A program made the translations under genes and the position numbers. From Myxococcales bacterium (lineage in GTDB: Bacteria > Myxococcota_A > Polyangia > Polyangiales > Ga0077539), in contig JAUSAZ010000112.1 in assembly GCA_030652255.1 (NCBI GenBank), positions 133,907-195,341 on the forward strand: a stretch of DNA of 61,435 bases, given 5' to 3'. Positions within the stretch are counted from its first letter, which is position 1. Each line of letters starts with the position of its first letter. This document shows, piece by piece, positions 53,956 through 61,435 of the stretch. A model generated the notes under the pieces. The model had not been told where the DNA came from. It did not search any database and saw only the letters and a list, made by a program, of their open reading frames with translations.

Positions 53956-54990
53956 ATGGTGATCCCCGAGGCGCTGCGACGGTCGCTGCGGACGGCGGCG
54001 GTGCTGGCCGGCGCCCTGGCCGCGGTGCTCGGGGCGGCGCTCGGGTCGCGCGCTGCGGTGGTCCTGGCGGCCCTGGCGGGCTCCCTCGGGTGGTGGGTCG
54101 CGGGCGCCCTCGCGGCGGAGGTGGCGGGGGAGGTGGCGGCGGCGGCGGCGCGGCTGCGGGCGATGGCGGCGGGCGCGGCGGAGGCCGGGGGCGACGGCGG
54201 GGACGGCGCGCTGCACCGGGCGGTGGACGCGTGGGGGCGGCGCTTCGCGGAGGAGCGCGCGAGGCACCGGGAGGCGCTCACGCGGCTGGAGGAGACCGAG
54301 CGGCGGAGGGAGGCGTGGCTGGCGACGCTGCGGCACGAGCTGCGAACGCCGCTCAACGCCATCGTGGGCTTCACCGAGCTGCTGGCCGCGGAGGTCGAGG
54401 GGCCGTTGACCGACGCGCAGCGGGAGGACGTCGACACCATCGGCAACGCGAGCGGGCACCTGCGCTCGCTGGTCGAGGATGTGTTCGACCTCTCGGCGAT
54501 GACCACCGGGACCTTCCCCGTGACGCGGGTGCGGGCCAACGTCGCGGCGGTGGCGCGGGACGTGGTGCGCGAGGCCGAGGGGCTGGCGCGCACGCGCGGG
54601 GTGTCGCTGCGCTGGGAGGGGCCGCCCGAGGCCGAGGCGTGGGTCGACGCGGTGGCCATCCGGCGGGCGCTCACCAACCTGGTGGTCAACGCCATCGAGC
54701 ACGCGGGCGGGGCGGTGGCGGTGACGCTGGCGGTGACGCCCACCACGCTGACCGTGGCCGTGCGCGACAACGGGCCGGGCATCGCGCCGGGGGAGCTGAA
54801 GCGGTTGTTCCGGCCCTTCGAGCGGGGGCGCACGGCGGAGGCGCGGGGCGCGGGGCTGGGGCTCGCGATCACCCTCGGGCTCGTCGAGGTCCACGGAGGC
54901 ACCCTCTCCGCCCACGCCAACGACGACCGCGGGAGCACGTTCACGGTGACCATCCCCGCGGGGATGGTGCCGTTGGAGGCGGCGGAGTGA
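53956..54990 (+). CDS. Sensor histidine kinase
   Basis: A 344-residue membrane kinase. Two hydrophobic helices near the N terminus (about 13-50) precede a helical linker. The H-box has His 127 in LRHELRTPLNAIVGFTELL. The ATPase domain is complete: N-box ALTNLVVNAIEHA, G1 DNGPGI, F-box FRPFERG, G2 GAGLGLAI. No response regulator is adjacent. Its stop overlaps the next gene's start (GTGA), so it is co-translated with a second kinase-like protein. The signal is unknown; it follows pqqB by 44 bases. Confidence 0.87.
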   Translation: MVIPEALRRSLRTAAVLAGALAAVLGAALGSRAAVVLAALAGSLGWWVAGALAAEVAGEVAAAAARLRAMAAGAAEAGGDGGDGALHRAVDAWGRRFAEERARHREALTRLEETERRREAWLATLRHELRTPLNAIVGFTELLAAEVEGPLTDAQREDVDTIGNASGHLRSLVEDVFDLSAMTTGTFPVTRVRANVAAVARDVVREAEGLARTRGVSLRWEGPPEAEAWVDAVAIRRALTNLVVNAIEHAGGAVAVTLAVTPTTLTVAVRDNGPGIAPGELKRLFRPFERGRTAEARGAGLGLAITLGLVEVHGGTLSAHANDDRGSTFTVTIPAGMVPLEAAE

Positions 54991-56045
54991 CGCGCTCGGT
55001 CATCGAGTCGCTCCCGGCGCGCTCGGCGGCGGTGCTCACCGTCGTGGGGGCGCTGGCGGGCGCGGCGCCGGGCCTCGCGCTGGCGGGTGCGCCGGGCGCG
55101 GCGGCGGGTGCGCTCGCGGTGGGCGTGGCGGGCGCCCTCGGGGGATGGGCGCTGGGGCGGCGGGCGAGGGCGGCGATGCACGCGCGGGCGGCGGTCCTCG
55201 GGGACGACGGGGCGGAGGTGGGCGCCGGCGAGCGGGCGCTGGCGGAGGCCCAGGCGGAGGCGCAGCGGGCGATGGCGGCGATGCGGGCCGACCAGCGGCG
55301 GGCGATCACGGCGCGGCTGGAGGGGTCGCGATTACGGTCCTTTGTATTGGCTGGGGTGAGCCACGACCTGCGGGGGCCGCTCAACAGCCTCATCGGGTTC
55401 ACGGACATCCTCGGGGCGGAGGTCGACGGGCCGCTGACCCCGGGGCAGGCGGAGAGCGTGGAGGCGCTGGCCCGCGGCGGGCGCGAGCTGCTGCGGCGGG
55501 TGGACGACCTGCTCGACGCCGCGCGGCTGGACGCGGGGCGGATGACGCTCGACCGGTCGCGGGTGTCGCTGCGCGAGCTGCTGGACTCGGCGCGCTCGGT
55601 GGCGCTGGAGCGGCTGGGCGAGGCGGGCGCCTCCACCGAGGGGCTGCGGGTGGACGGCACCCTCGACGCGACGGTGGTGGTCGACCGGGTGCGCATGGCG
55701 CAGGCGCTGGGGGCGGTGCTGGCCTTCGCGCGCACGGCGTCGACGGAGGGCGCGCGGGCGGAGGTGCGGGTCGACCCGGAGGGGGCGGTGGCCATCACGC
55801 TGGCGGTGCCCGGCACCCAGGAGCTGCGGGCGTGGCTGGAAGACCCGCTGGAGGTTCCGCCGGCGGGGGTTCGGGCGCCGGTGGGGCTCGGGCTGGCGGT
55901 GAGCGTGGCGCGGCGGGTGATCGCGCTGCACGGCGGATCGCTGGCGGCCGACGACGCGGTCGACGGGCGCATCGCCCTGCGGGTGCGCCTGCCGGGGGAC
56001 GGCCCGGGGGGAGGAATCGCTGGGGCGGACGCTGGTTCGGGGTGA
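54987..56045 (+). CDS. Histidine-kinase-like protein with degenerate ATP-binding site
   Basis: A 352-residue relative of the preceding kinase. Two N-terminal hydrophobic helices and a clear H-box (His 126 in GVSHDLRGPLNSLIGFTDIL) are present. The ATPase domain is degraded: where the N-box should be it reads MAQALGAVLAFARTAS, with no Asn, and no DxG G1 motif follows. The G2 part VGLGLAVSVARRV remains. It may be a pseudokinase that is phosphorylated by, or pairs with, the first kinase. The GTG start overlaps the preceding stop. Confidence 0.75.
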   Translation: MTRSVIESLPARSAAVLTVVGALAGAAPGLALAGAPGAAAGALAVGVAGALGGWALGRRARAAMHARAAVLGDDGAEVGAGERALAEAQAEAQRAMAAMRADQRRAITARLEGSRLRSFVLAGVSHDLRGPLNSLIGFTDILGAEVDGPLTPGQAESVEALARGGRELLRRVDDLLDAARLDAGRMTLDRSRVSLRELLDSARSVALERLGEAGASTEGLRVDGTLDATVVVDRVRMAQALGAVLAFARTASTEGARAEVRVDPEGAVAITLAVPGTQELRAWLEDPLEVPPAGVRAPVGLGLAVSVARRVIALHGGSLAADDAVDGRIALRVRLPGDGPGGGIAGADAGSG

Positions 56046-56090
56046 TGATCCCGTGGTAGAGCGGCGGGGCGTATCCCGCGACGCACCGCA

Positions 56091-57083
56091 ATGACCGAAG
56101 CCGCACGCACCAGGCACAACGGAAGCATCTCCCCGCTCGCCCACGAGGTGGCGCAGAAGCTCACACGGGCGGTGGCGGTGGCGCTCACGGGCAAGCCCGA
56201 CGTGGTCGAGCGCTCGGTCATCACGCTGCTGGCGCGCGGTCACCTGCTGATCGAAGACGTGCCCGGGGTGGGCAAGACCACGCTGGCGCGGGCGCTGGCG
56301 CGGGCGCTGGGCACGGAGTTTCGCCGGGTGCAGTGCACCAGCGACCTGATGCCGAGCGAGCTGCTGGGGGTCAACGTCTACAACGCCAGCGAGCGGCGCT
56401 TCGAGTTTCGCCCGGGGCCGGTGTTCACGCACTTCCTGGTGGCCGACGAGATCAACCGCGCCACGCCGAAGACGCAGAGCGCGCTGCTGGAGGTGATGAG
56501 CGAGCGGCAGGTGTCCATCGACGGCGTGACGCACCTGCTCGAAGAGCCCTTCGCGGTGATCGCCACGCAGAACCCCGACGACGCCGCGGGCACGTACCCG
56601 CTGCCGGAGTCGCAGCTCGACCGCTTCCTCTTGCGCACGGCGGTGGGCTACCCCGCGGCGGCGGTGGAGAAGCAGATCCTGTCGACGCGCGGCGGCACCG
56701 AGCCGGTGGACACCATCGAGGCGGTGCTCACGCTGGCGCAGCTGGTGGCGGCGCAGCGCGAGGTCGACGCGGTGACGCTGGAGGCCTCGGTGGTCGACTA
56801 CGCCTACGCGCTGGTGAGCGCGACGCGCTCGCACGAGCAGGTGGCGGTGGGGGTGTCGACGCGCGGGGCGCTGGCGTTCATCCGGGCGGCGAAGGCGAGG
56901 GCGATCGTGAAGGGCAGGTCGTACACGATCCCCGACGACCTGAGCGAGCTGGCGGTGCCCGTGCTGGCGCACCGGGTGCGGGTGCAGGGGGCCGACCCGG
57001 GGCTGCTGCCGGGCGACGCGCGCCGCAACGACGCCGAGCGCATCATCCACGAGATCGTGCAGCGGGTGGACGTCCCGATCTGA
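56091..57083 (+). CDS. MoxR-type AAA ATPase
   Basis: A 330-residue AAA+ ATPase of the MoxR family. Walker A is EDVPGVGKTTLARALA, Walker B is LVADEINRATPKTQSALLEVMSE, sensor 1 is VIATQNP and the arginine finger region is QLDRFLLR. The family acts as a chaperone in protein activation and usually sits next to DUF58 and vWA genes. None is adjacent here. It follows the kinase pair by 45 bases. Confidence 0.9.
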   Translation: MTEAARTRHNGSISPLAHEVAQKLTRAVAVALTGKPDVVERSVITLLARGHLLIEDVPGVGKTTLARALARALGTEFRRVQCTSDLMPSELLGVNVYNASERRFEFRPGPVFTHFLVADEINRATPKTQSALLEVMSERQVSIDGVTHLLEEPFAVIATQNPDDAAGTYPLPESQLDRFLLRTAVGYPAAAVEKQILSTRGGTEPVDTIEAVLTLAQLVAAQREVDAVTLEASVVDYAYALVSATRSHEQVAVGVSTRGALAFIRAAKARAIVKGRSYTIPDDLSELAVPVLAHRVRVQGADPGLLPGDARRNDAERIIHEIVQRVDVPI

Positions 57084-57159
57084 CCTGCGGTCGCGGGAGT
57101 GGGGCGCGATCTGACGGCGCCGCGGTCGGAGCGCCCGCCGAGGTCCCCGCGTCGTCTCC

Positions 57160-57981
57160 CTACCAGCGGATGGCGGACACGTCGTAGGCTGTTCCGCCCA
57201 CCGGCGCCTGGGTGGTGTCGAAGGCCCCGGAGAGCCCCAGCGCCAGCACCGTGCCGCCCGCGACGACCGCGCCGAGGCCCGTCCAGAACCACCAGCGCGA
57301 CGTGATGGCGGGCGACGCGGCGGGACCCTCGGGGGGCTGCGCCGGGTGCGGCGTCACGACCGGCGCAGGCGCGGTCACCGGGGCGGCAGCGACAGGCGCG
57401 GGCGCGGTCACCGGCGCAGCGACGGCTCCCTCGGCGGGGAGCTCGACGTCCCAGGTGACGCGACCGCCCGGGGCGAGCGTGACCTCGCGCTGCTGCGAGG
57501 CGCGCGACGGCGCCGAGGCCACGAGCAGGTGGCTGCCAGGGTCGAGCGCGAGCTCCTCGCCGGTCACCGTCTGCGGGCGCCCGTCGACGGTGAGCGTGAA
57601 GGGCGCGGGGCGCACGCGCAGCAGCACCACGGGGAGGTCGCGGCGGAGCTCGGCGATGCGGTCGCGCACCGACTGCACGCGGTCGGGCGGGAGGCGCGAG
57701 CCGCCTTCGGCGAGGTAGCGCTCGAAGGTGGCGATGGCCTGCTGGTGACGGCCGAGGCGGGAGTACGCCGAGGCGAGGTTGAAGAGCACCACCGCGGCGG
57801 GGCGCAGCCGGTACGACTCCTCGAAGGCGGCGACGGCGTTGGCGAAGCGGCCCGCGTCGACGTCGGCGATGCCGCGATCGAAGGCGGCGCGGGCCTGGGC
57901 GTCGGGGGCCGCGGGCTGCGCCGAGGCGAGCGCGGGGGTGAGAACGACGAGGGCGGCGAGTACGGAGGCGCGGAGGGTCAT
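57160..57981 (-). CDS. Exported TPR-PEGA-like protein with C-terminal membrane helix
   Basis: A 273-residue protein with signal peptide MTLRASVLAALVVLTPALASAQ. TPR-like helices occupy about residues 30-95 (ARAAFDRGIADVDAGRFANAVAAFEESYRLRP, YSRLGRHQQAIATFERYL). A PEGA-like beta domain follows (VLLRVRPAPFTLTVDGRPQ). A Val/Ala/Pro linker and a single helix (WFWTGLGAVVAGGTVLALGLSGAF) end it. It overlaps the upstream Ser/Thr kinase stop by four bases, so it is likely a partner in that kinase's pathway. Confidence 0.78.
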   Translation of the reverse strand: MTLRASVLAALVVLTPALASAQPAAPDAQARAAFDRGIADVDAGRFANAVAAFEESYRLRPAAVVLFNLASAYSRLGRHQQAIATFERYLAEGGSRLPPDRVQSVRDRIAELRRDLPVVLLRVRPAPFTLTVDGRPQTVTGEELALDPGSHLLVASAPSRASQQREVTLAPGGRVTWDVELPAEGAVAAPVTAPAPVAAAPVTAPAPVVTPHPAQPPEGPAASPAITSRWWFWTGLGAVVAGGTVLALGLSGAFDTTQAPVGGTAYDVSAIRW

Positions 57982-59351
57982 TCGTAGCCTCGGTCGAAGT
58001 CGGTGGTGGTGGTGGTGGTGCGCGAAGGCGGCCGGCGGGGACGGGTCGGAGCGGTGGGTGCGCGGCGCACGGGCGCAGGCGCGGCGACGACGGGTGCGGG
58101 TGCGGGCGTGGGTGCGAGCGTGGGTGCGGGCACGGCGACGGCGGGTGCGGGCGTGGGTGCGGGCGCGGGCGCGGCGACGACCGGCGTGACGGGTGCAGCG
58201 ACGACGGGGGCGGTGGCCGGGGTCGGCGGTGCGACGACGCGGGGCGTCGGCGTCGGGGTGGCGAGCACCGTGACGACCGGCGTGGGACGGAACATCAGGA
58301 AGCCCGCCGTGAAGACGAGCACGGCGGCGAGGACGGACAGCGCTGCGATGGTGGCGGTGCGACGCGGCGGCGCGTCGGGGTGGACGGACCAGCCCGCGAG
58401 CGTGGGCGCCGGGGCGGCGGCGCGTGCCGGGGGCGCGGGCGTCGGGGCGCGGGCGGGCGTGGCCGAGATGCGTGGCTGGGTGATGGTCGCGGAGATGTCG
58501 CACGCGGCGGTGGCGTCGAGCAGCGCCTGCATGGAGGGGAAGCGGGCGTCGCGGTTCTTCTGGAGGGCGCGGGTGACGACGGTTGCGACGTCGCGCGGGA
58601 TCGACGGGTCGCCGAGCAGGTGTAGCGCGGGCTCCTCGTAGACGATCTTGGCGACGAGGAGGTTGTAGTTGGGCGCGTCGTAGGGGAGCGCGCCCGTGAG
58701 CAGCTCGTAGAACACCACGCCGAGGGACCAGACGTCGGTTCGCTCGTCGAGGCCGTCCGCGCCGGTGGCCTGCTCGGGGGACATGTAGCTGGGGGTTCCG
58801 ACGAGGGTGCCGGTGGCGGTCTGGCGTAGGCTGTCGGACTGGGTCTCCATCAGCTTGGCGATACCGAAGTCGATGACCTTCGGGATGGGCGCGCCCGCGC
58901 GGTCGACGGTGAGGAGCAGGTTGGCGGGCTTGAGGTCGCGGTGGACGATGCCGAGCCGGTGCGCGGCGACGAGCGCCTGCATCACCGGCACGAGGATGCG
59001 CAGGGCCTCGTCGACCGGGAGGCGCTTGTCGGCGCGGGCGTCGAGGTGGGCCTCGAGGCTCTCGCCCGCGAGAAACTCCTGCACGATGTACGGGAGTCCG
59101 GTGTCGCGGTCGACGTCGAGGTCGAGCACGTCGACCACGTTGGGGTGGCTGATCTTCGTGGCCGCGCGGGCCTCGCGCAGGAAGCGCTGCACCACCGAAG
59201 GGTCGGTCACCCACTGGGGGTGCAGGGTCTTGATGGCGACGCGGCGGTCGGTGTTCTGGTTGAGGGCCTCGAAGACCTGGCCCATGCCGCCCTCGCCGAG
59301 CAGGCGGAGGAGCTGGTACTTGCCCCCGAGAATGTCCCCGACCGCGGTCAT
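57978..59351 (-). CDS. Serine/threonine protein kinase with proline/alanine-rich tail
   Basis: A 457-residue Hanks-type kinase. The glycine loop is LLGEGGMGQVFEAL, the catalytic Lys is residue 41 (AIKTL), the loop is IVHRDLKPAN and DFG is in VIDFGIAKL. A membrane helix (TIAALSVLAAVLVFTAGFLMF) lies at about residues 325-345. A long Pro/Ala/Val/Thr tail follows outside the membrane. It is translated with the TPR-PEGA gene (four-base overlap). The signal and substrates are unknown. Confidence 0.88.
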   Translation of the reverse strand: MTAVGDILGGKYQLLRLLGEGGMGQVFEALNQNTDRRVAIKTLHPQWVTDPSVVQRFLREARAATKISHPNVVDVLDLDVDRDTGLPYIVQEFLAGESLEAHLDARADKRLPVDEALRILVPVMQALVAAHRLGIVHRDLKPANLLLTVDRAGAPIPKVIDFGIAKLMETQSDSLRQTATGTLVGTPSYMSPEQATGADGLDERTDVWSLGVVFYELLTGALPYDAPNYNLLVAKIVYEEPALHLLGDPSIPRDVATVVTRALQKNRDARFPSMQALLDATAACDISATITQPRISATPARAPTPAPPARAAAPAPTLAGWSVHPDAPPRRTATIAALSVLAAVLVFTAGFLMFRPTPVVTVLATPTPTPRVVAPPTPATAPVVAAPVTPVVAAPAPAPTPAPAVAVPAPTLAPTPAPAPVVAAPAPVRRAPTAPTRPRRPPSRTTTTTTDFDRGYE

Positions 59352-59434
59352 CGCGCCGGGGACGCTATCGCAACGGGGGCGGCGGGGCGAGGGGGAGGAC
59401 GGCGGGTGCTGATCGCCAGGTCGCGCGGTGACGA

Positions 59435-61186
59435 CTACCGCACCGTGATCGAGGGTACGCCGCAGCGCGCGCCGACGGTGGTGACGTACGAGAGGGTGGA
59501 GATGATGCGCCGCGAGCGGCCGAAGAGCCCTTGGAGCGCGGACGCCGACCCGGCGGCGTTGGCGGGGCACTGGTAGTCGTACGTCGTACCCATGGCGGTG
59601 CCCCAGGCGGGCGACGTCACCCCGGGGGTGGCGGTGACCCGGAGGCCCCCAGGACTACCCGTCACCGTGAGCGTCGAGCACTGCACCGAGAAGCCGTAGA
59701 GGTACGACGAGGCGCTGCCGACGATGCGGGTCACCACCGACGACTCGGGGCACACGAACCTGAACGCCGTCCCCGGGGTGGGGGCCGTCCCGATGATCCC
59801 GACGTCGGTGCTGCCCGAGAGGTTGACGGCGTAGCGGTGGGGCGTGACCGAGCGGTCCTCCGCGAGCGAGGGCTGCCCGCAGATGACGTCGAGCTCGGAG
59901 ACCGAGTTGCCGCTGACCTTGCCGAATACCCCGCGCACGACCTGTCCGGCCGGGCACGTGGCGGACTGCTGTGTTCCGGACCCGACACCATACTCGGGGG
60001 AGCTGAAGTCAATGCTCGTGAGACCCCCGACCGCCGTCGGGCATCCGTCGTCCGCGACGCCGTCGCAGTCGTTGTCGCGTCCGTCGCACACCTCGGATCC
60101 CACGGCGCCGCACGCGCCGCAGTGGTTCGGGGTCGCGGTCAGGTCGGTCTCGCACCCGTTGGCCGCGTTGCCGTCGCAGTCGGCGAACCTTCCGCCGCAA
60201 GTCGGCCGGGCGCACGTCCCCTCGACGCAAACCGGCGCGCCGCCCGCCGCGCACGCCGCGCCGCAGCGGCCACAGTGGTTGGCGTCGCTGGTGAGGTCAC
60301 GACACGAGGCTCCGCAGAGTGTTTGCCCGCTCGGGCATGCGGGGCGGCCGTCGTCCGAGGGAGGAAGTGCGTCCGTCACCGCGAGACGGTCGACCGGCAG
60401 CATCACATCGATGGGTGGCCCTACGTCCGCGGGTGTCATCAAGTCCAGCGGTACGACCACATCGACTGGTGCTCCGGCGTCGACGGGTGACATCAGGTCG
60501 AGTGACACCACGACGTCACTCAGGGGTGTATCCGTGACGTCCATCGACGTGCCGAGGTCACCGCCCGCGTCCACCGTCGAGTCGACGTCGCGGCCTGCAT
60601 CCATCGCCGAATCGACGACTCCTGCATCCATCGTCGTGTCCGCCGTCGGTGAGTCGTCATGCGCCACCGTCGCCGCGTCGGTTCCGCTGAACGGACCCAC
60701 CGTCTCCTGCGCGCGCGTCGCCGCCTCGCATTGTCCGCCCGTCGTACAGCGCTCATCGAGTGCGCAGGTCACGCCCACGCACGCCGACGCCAGCAGCAGC
60801 GGCACCTCCTCGGTGCGCCCGCGGGTGAACCTCACTACCGCGCGCTGCACCACCCGCGCCGTCGCGACATCGCACCCGTTGGGATCGCCGCAGCCCAGCG
60901 CCTCGATCCACACCGGCGTCTCCACGTCGTCGTCGCCCGCGATCACGCCCACGTACAGCGGCAGCGCCCGCCGCCCGTCTCCCGCGCCCAGCGCCGTCGT
61001 CCGCGCGCTGCGCAGCGGACCCGTCGCGCCGCCGCGTCGCACCGTGAGCACCACCGACTGTACCGACTGGCCTTCCCCCCACGCCACCTCGGAGTCGACG
61101 CGCACGACGAGCTCGGTGCGCGGCTGCTCGCAGCCCGCCGCGAGCACCATCACGGCCCACCCCAACGCGCCCGCCGCCCGCACCAT
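59435..61186 (-). CDS. Lipoprotein with MopE-like metal-binding motif and Cys-rich repeats
   Basis: A 583-residue lipoprotein (signal MVRAAGALGWAVMVLAAGCEQ). The N-terminal 140 residues look beta-rich. A repetitive acidic linker follows, with three related copies of V-D-x-x-x-P-x-D-L-M-x-P (about residues 230-270). The centre has paired-Cys segments (CGASCRDLTSDANHCGRCG, ADCDGNAANGCETD) and CDGRDNDCDGVADDGC, which matches the MopE/copper-binding repeat family. The C-terminal domain is unrecognised. Its divergent neighbour is the Rpn-like gene at the window edge. Confidence 0.78.
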   Translation of the reverse strand: MVRAAGALGWAVMVLAAGCEQPRTELVVRVDSEVAWGEGQSVQSVVLTVRRGGATGPLRSARTTALGAGDGRRALPLYVGVIAGDDDVETPVWIEALGCGDPNGCDVATARVVQRAVVRFTRGRTEEVPLLLASACVGVTCALDERCTTGGQCEAATRAQETVGPFSGTDAATVAHDDSPTADTTMDAGVVDSAMDAGRDVDSTVDAGGDLGTSMDVTDTPLSDVVVSLDLMSPVDAGAPVDVVVPLDLMTPADVGPPIDVMLPVDRLAVTDALPPSDDGRPACPSGQTLCGASCRDLTSDANHCGRCGAACAAGGAPVCVEGTCARPTCGGRFADCDGNAANGCETDLTATPNHCGACGAVGSEVCDGRDNDCDGVADDGCPTAVGGLTSIDFSSPEYGVGSGTQQSATCPAGQVVRGVFGKVSGNSVSELDVICGQPSLAEDRSVTPHRYAVNLSGSTDVGIIGTAPTPGTAFRFVCPESSVVTRIVGSASSYLYGFSVQCSTLTVTGSPGGLRVTATPGVTSPAWGTAMGTTYDYQCPANAAGSASALQGLFGRSRRIISTLSYVTTVGARCGVPSITVR

Positions 61187-61263
61187 GCGGCCGACGCTAC
61201 CAGATCGTCGCCCGGTCGGACCGGCGGTTGTCTGCCGTCGTGCGGTGGCGTAGGTCTGCGGTC

Positions 61264-61435
61264 ATGCGCGCCGTGTTCGCCGACCTCAAGACGGACTTCG
61301 TGTTCAAGAAGGTGTTCGGCGTCGAGGAGCACAAGGACATCCTCATCGCGCTGCTCAACGCGCTGCTGTCGCTGTCGGGCGAGCGCGCCATCGCGGAGGT
61401 GACCTTCCTGCGCGAGGAGGAGCGCCCTCGCGTCG
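61264..61435 (+). CDS. Rpn/PD-(D/E)xK transposase-like protein, partial
   Basis: Only the first 57 codons are present; the gene runs off the window end. The opening LKTDFVFKKVFGVEEHKDILIALLNALL is typical of the Rpn family of recombination-promoting nuclease/putative transposase proteins (PDDEXK_2). The nuclease core lies beyond the window. The 77-base gap from the divergent lipoprotein likely holds its promoter. Confidence 0.78.
   Translation, partial: MRAVFADLKTDFVFKKVFGVEEHKDILIALLNALLSLSGERAIAEVTFLREEERPRV

Noticed and set aside
56091..57083. MoxR as part of a full MoxR-vWA-DUF58 system
   Set aside because: None of the usual partners lies next to it. The upstream genes are histidine kinases, and the downstream genes are on the other strand.

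Overview
The window is GC-rich DNA (about 70% GC by eye) that most resembles a myxobacterium (Myxococcota, probably a Polyangiales or Sandaracinaceae-like lineage). Three things support this. There are many lipoproteins with Asp/Ala/Val/Pro-rich linkers after the lipidated Cys. Two secreted proteins end in MYXO-CTERM-like tails (Gly-Cys motif, hydrophobic helix, Arg cluster). Two eukaryote-like Ser/Thr kinases carry transmembrane and proline-rich tails. The taxon is an inference from gene style; no rRNA or tRNA gene is visible.

Layout. 0-3 kb: a LysR regulator divergent from a medium-chain reductase and an MBL hydrolase. 2.8-9.2 kb: a poor stretch with a possible decayed lipoprotein, a Uma2 nuclease-like gene, a large doubly-tagged surface protein, an amidohydrolase and a lipoprotein. 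9.2-9.9 kb: a thioredoxin-like lipoprotein whose reading frame is interrupted by one in-frame TGA, best read as a selenocysteine codon (U131-Pro-Gly-Cys). 10-17 kb: Ser/Thr kinase, OPA-type transporter, CYTH protein, HAD hydrolase, and a phosphonate-type ABC transporter with binding protein and permease fused. 17-27 kb: bioF-bioD, a cyclophilin lipoprotein, a DnaJ-like protein, uppS-cdsA, gcvT, a lipase and thiD. 27-36.6 kb: cell-envelope proteins, including a two-propeller lipoprotein plus barrel operon and a large esterase-like lipoprotein whose hydrolase motifs are in permuted order.

36.6-43.6 kb is the replication-origin region in canonical order: dnaA, oriC, dnaN, recF, gyrB. The dnaA-dnaN gap has DnaA boxes, a GC-rich spacer, ACT repeats (DnaA-trios) and an AT-rich stretch, the layout of a bacterial basal unwinding element. 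43.7-52.6 kb holds mostly metabolic genes: two desaturases, a GH15-like protein, class I fumarase and a transaldolase-like aldolase. 52.7-57.1 kb has a very short pqqA followed by pqqB without pqqCDE, two tandem histidine kinases (the second with a degraded ATP site) and a MoxR ATPase. 57.1-61.4 kb has a kinase/TPR pair, a MopE-like lipoprotein and the start of an Rpn-type nuclease cut by the window edge.

The strongest candidate for something undescribed is the exported thioredoxin-like selenoprotein at 9.2-9.9 kb with a SECIS-like hairpin just after its TGA. Next come the permuted esterase, the PhnD-PhnE fusion and the split pqqAB locus.
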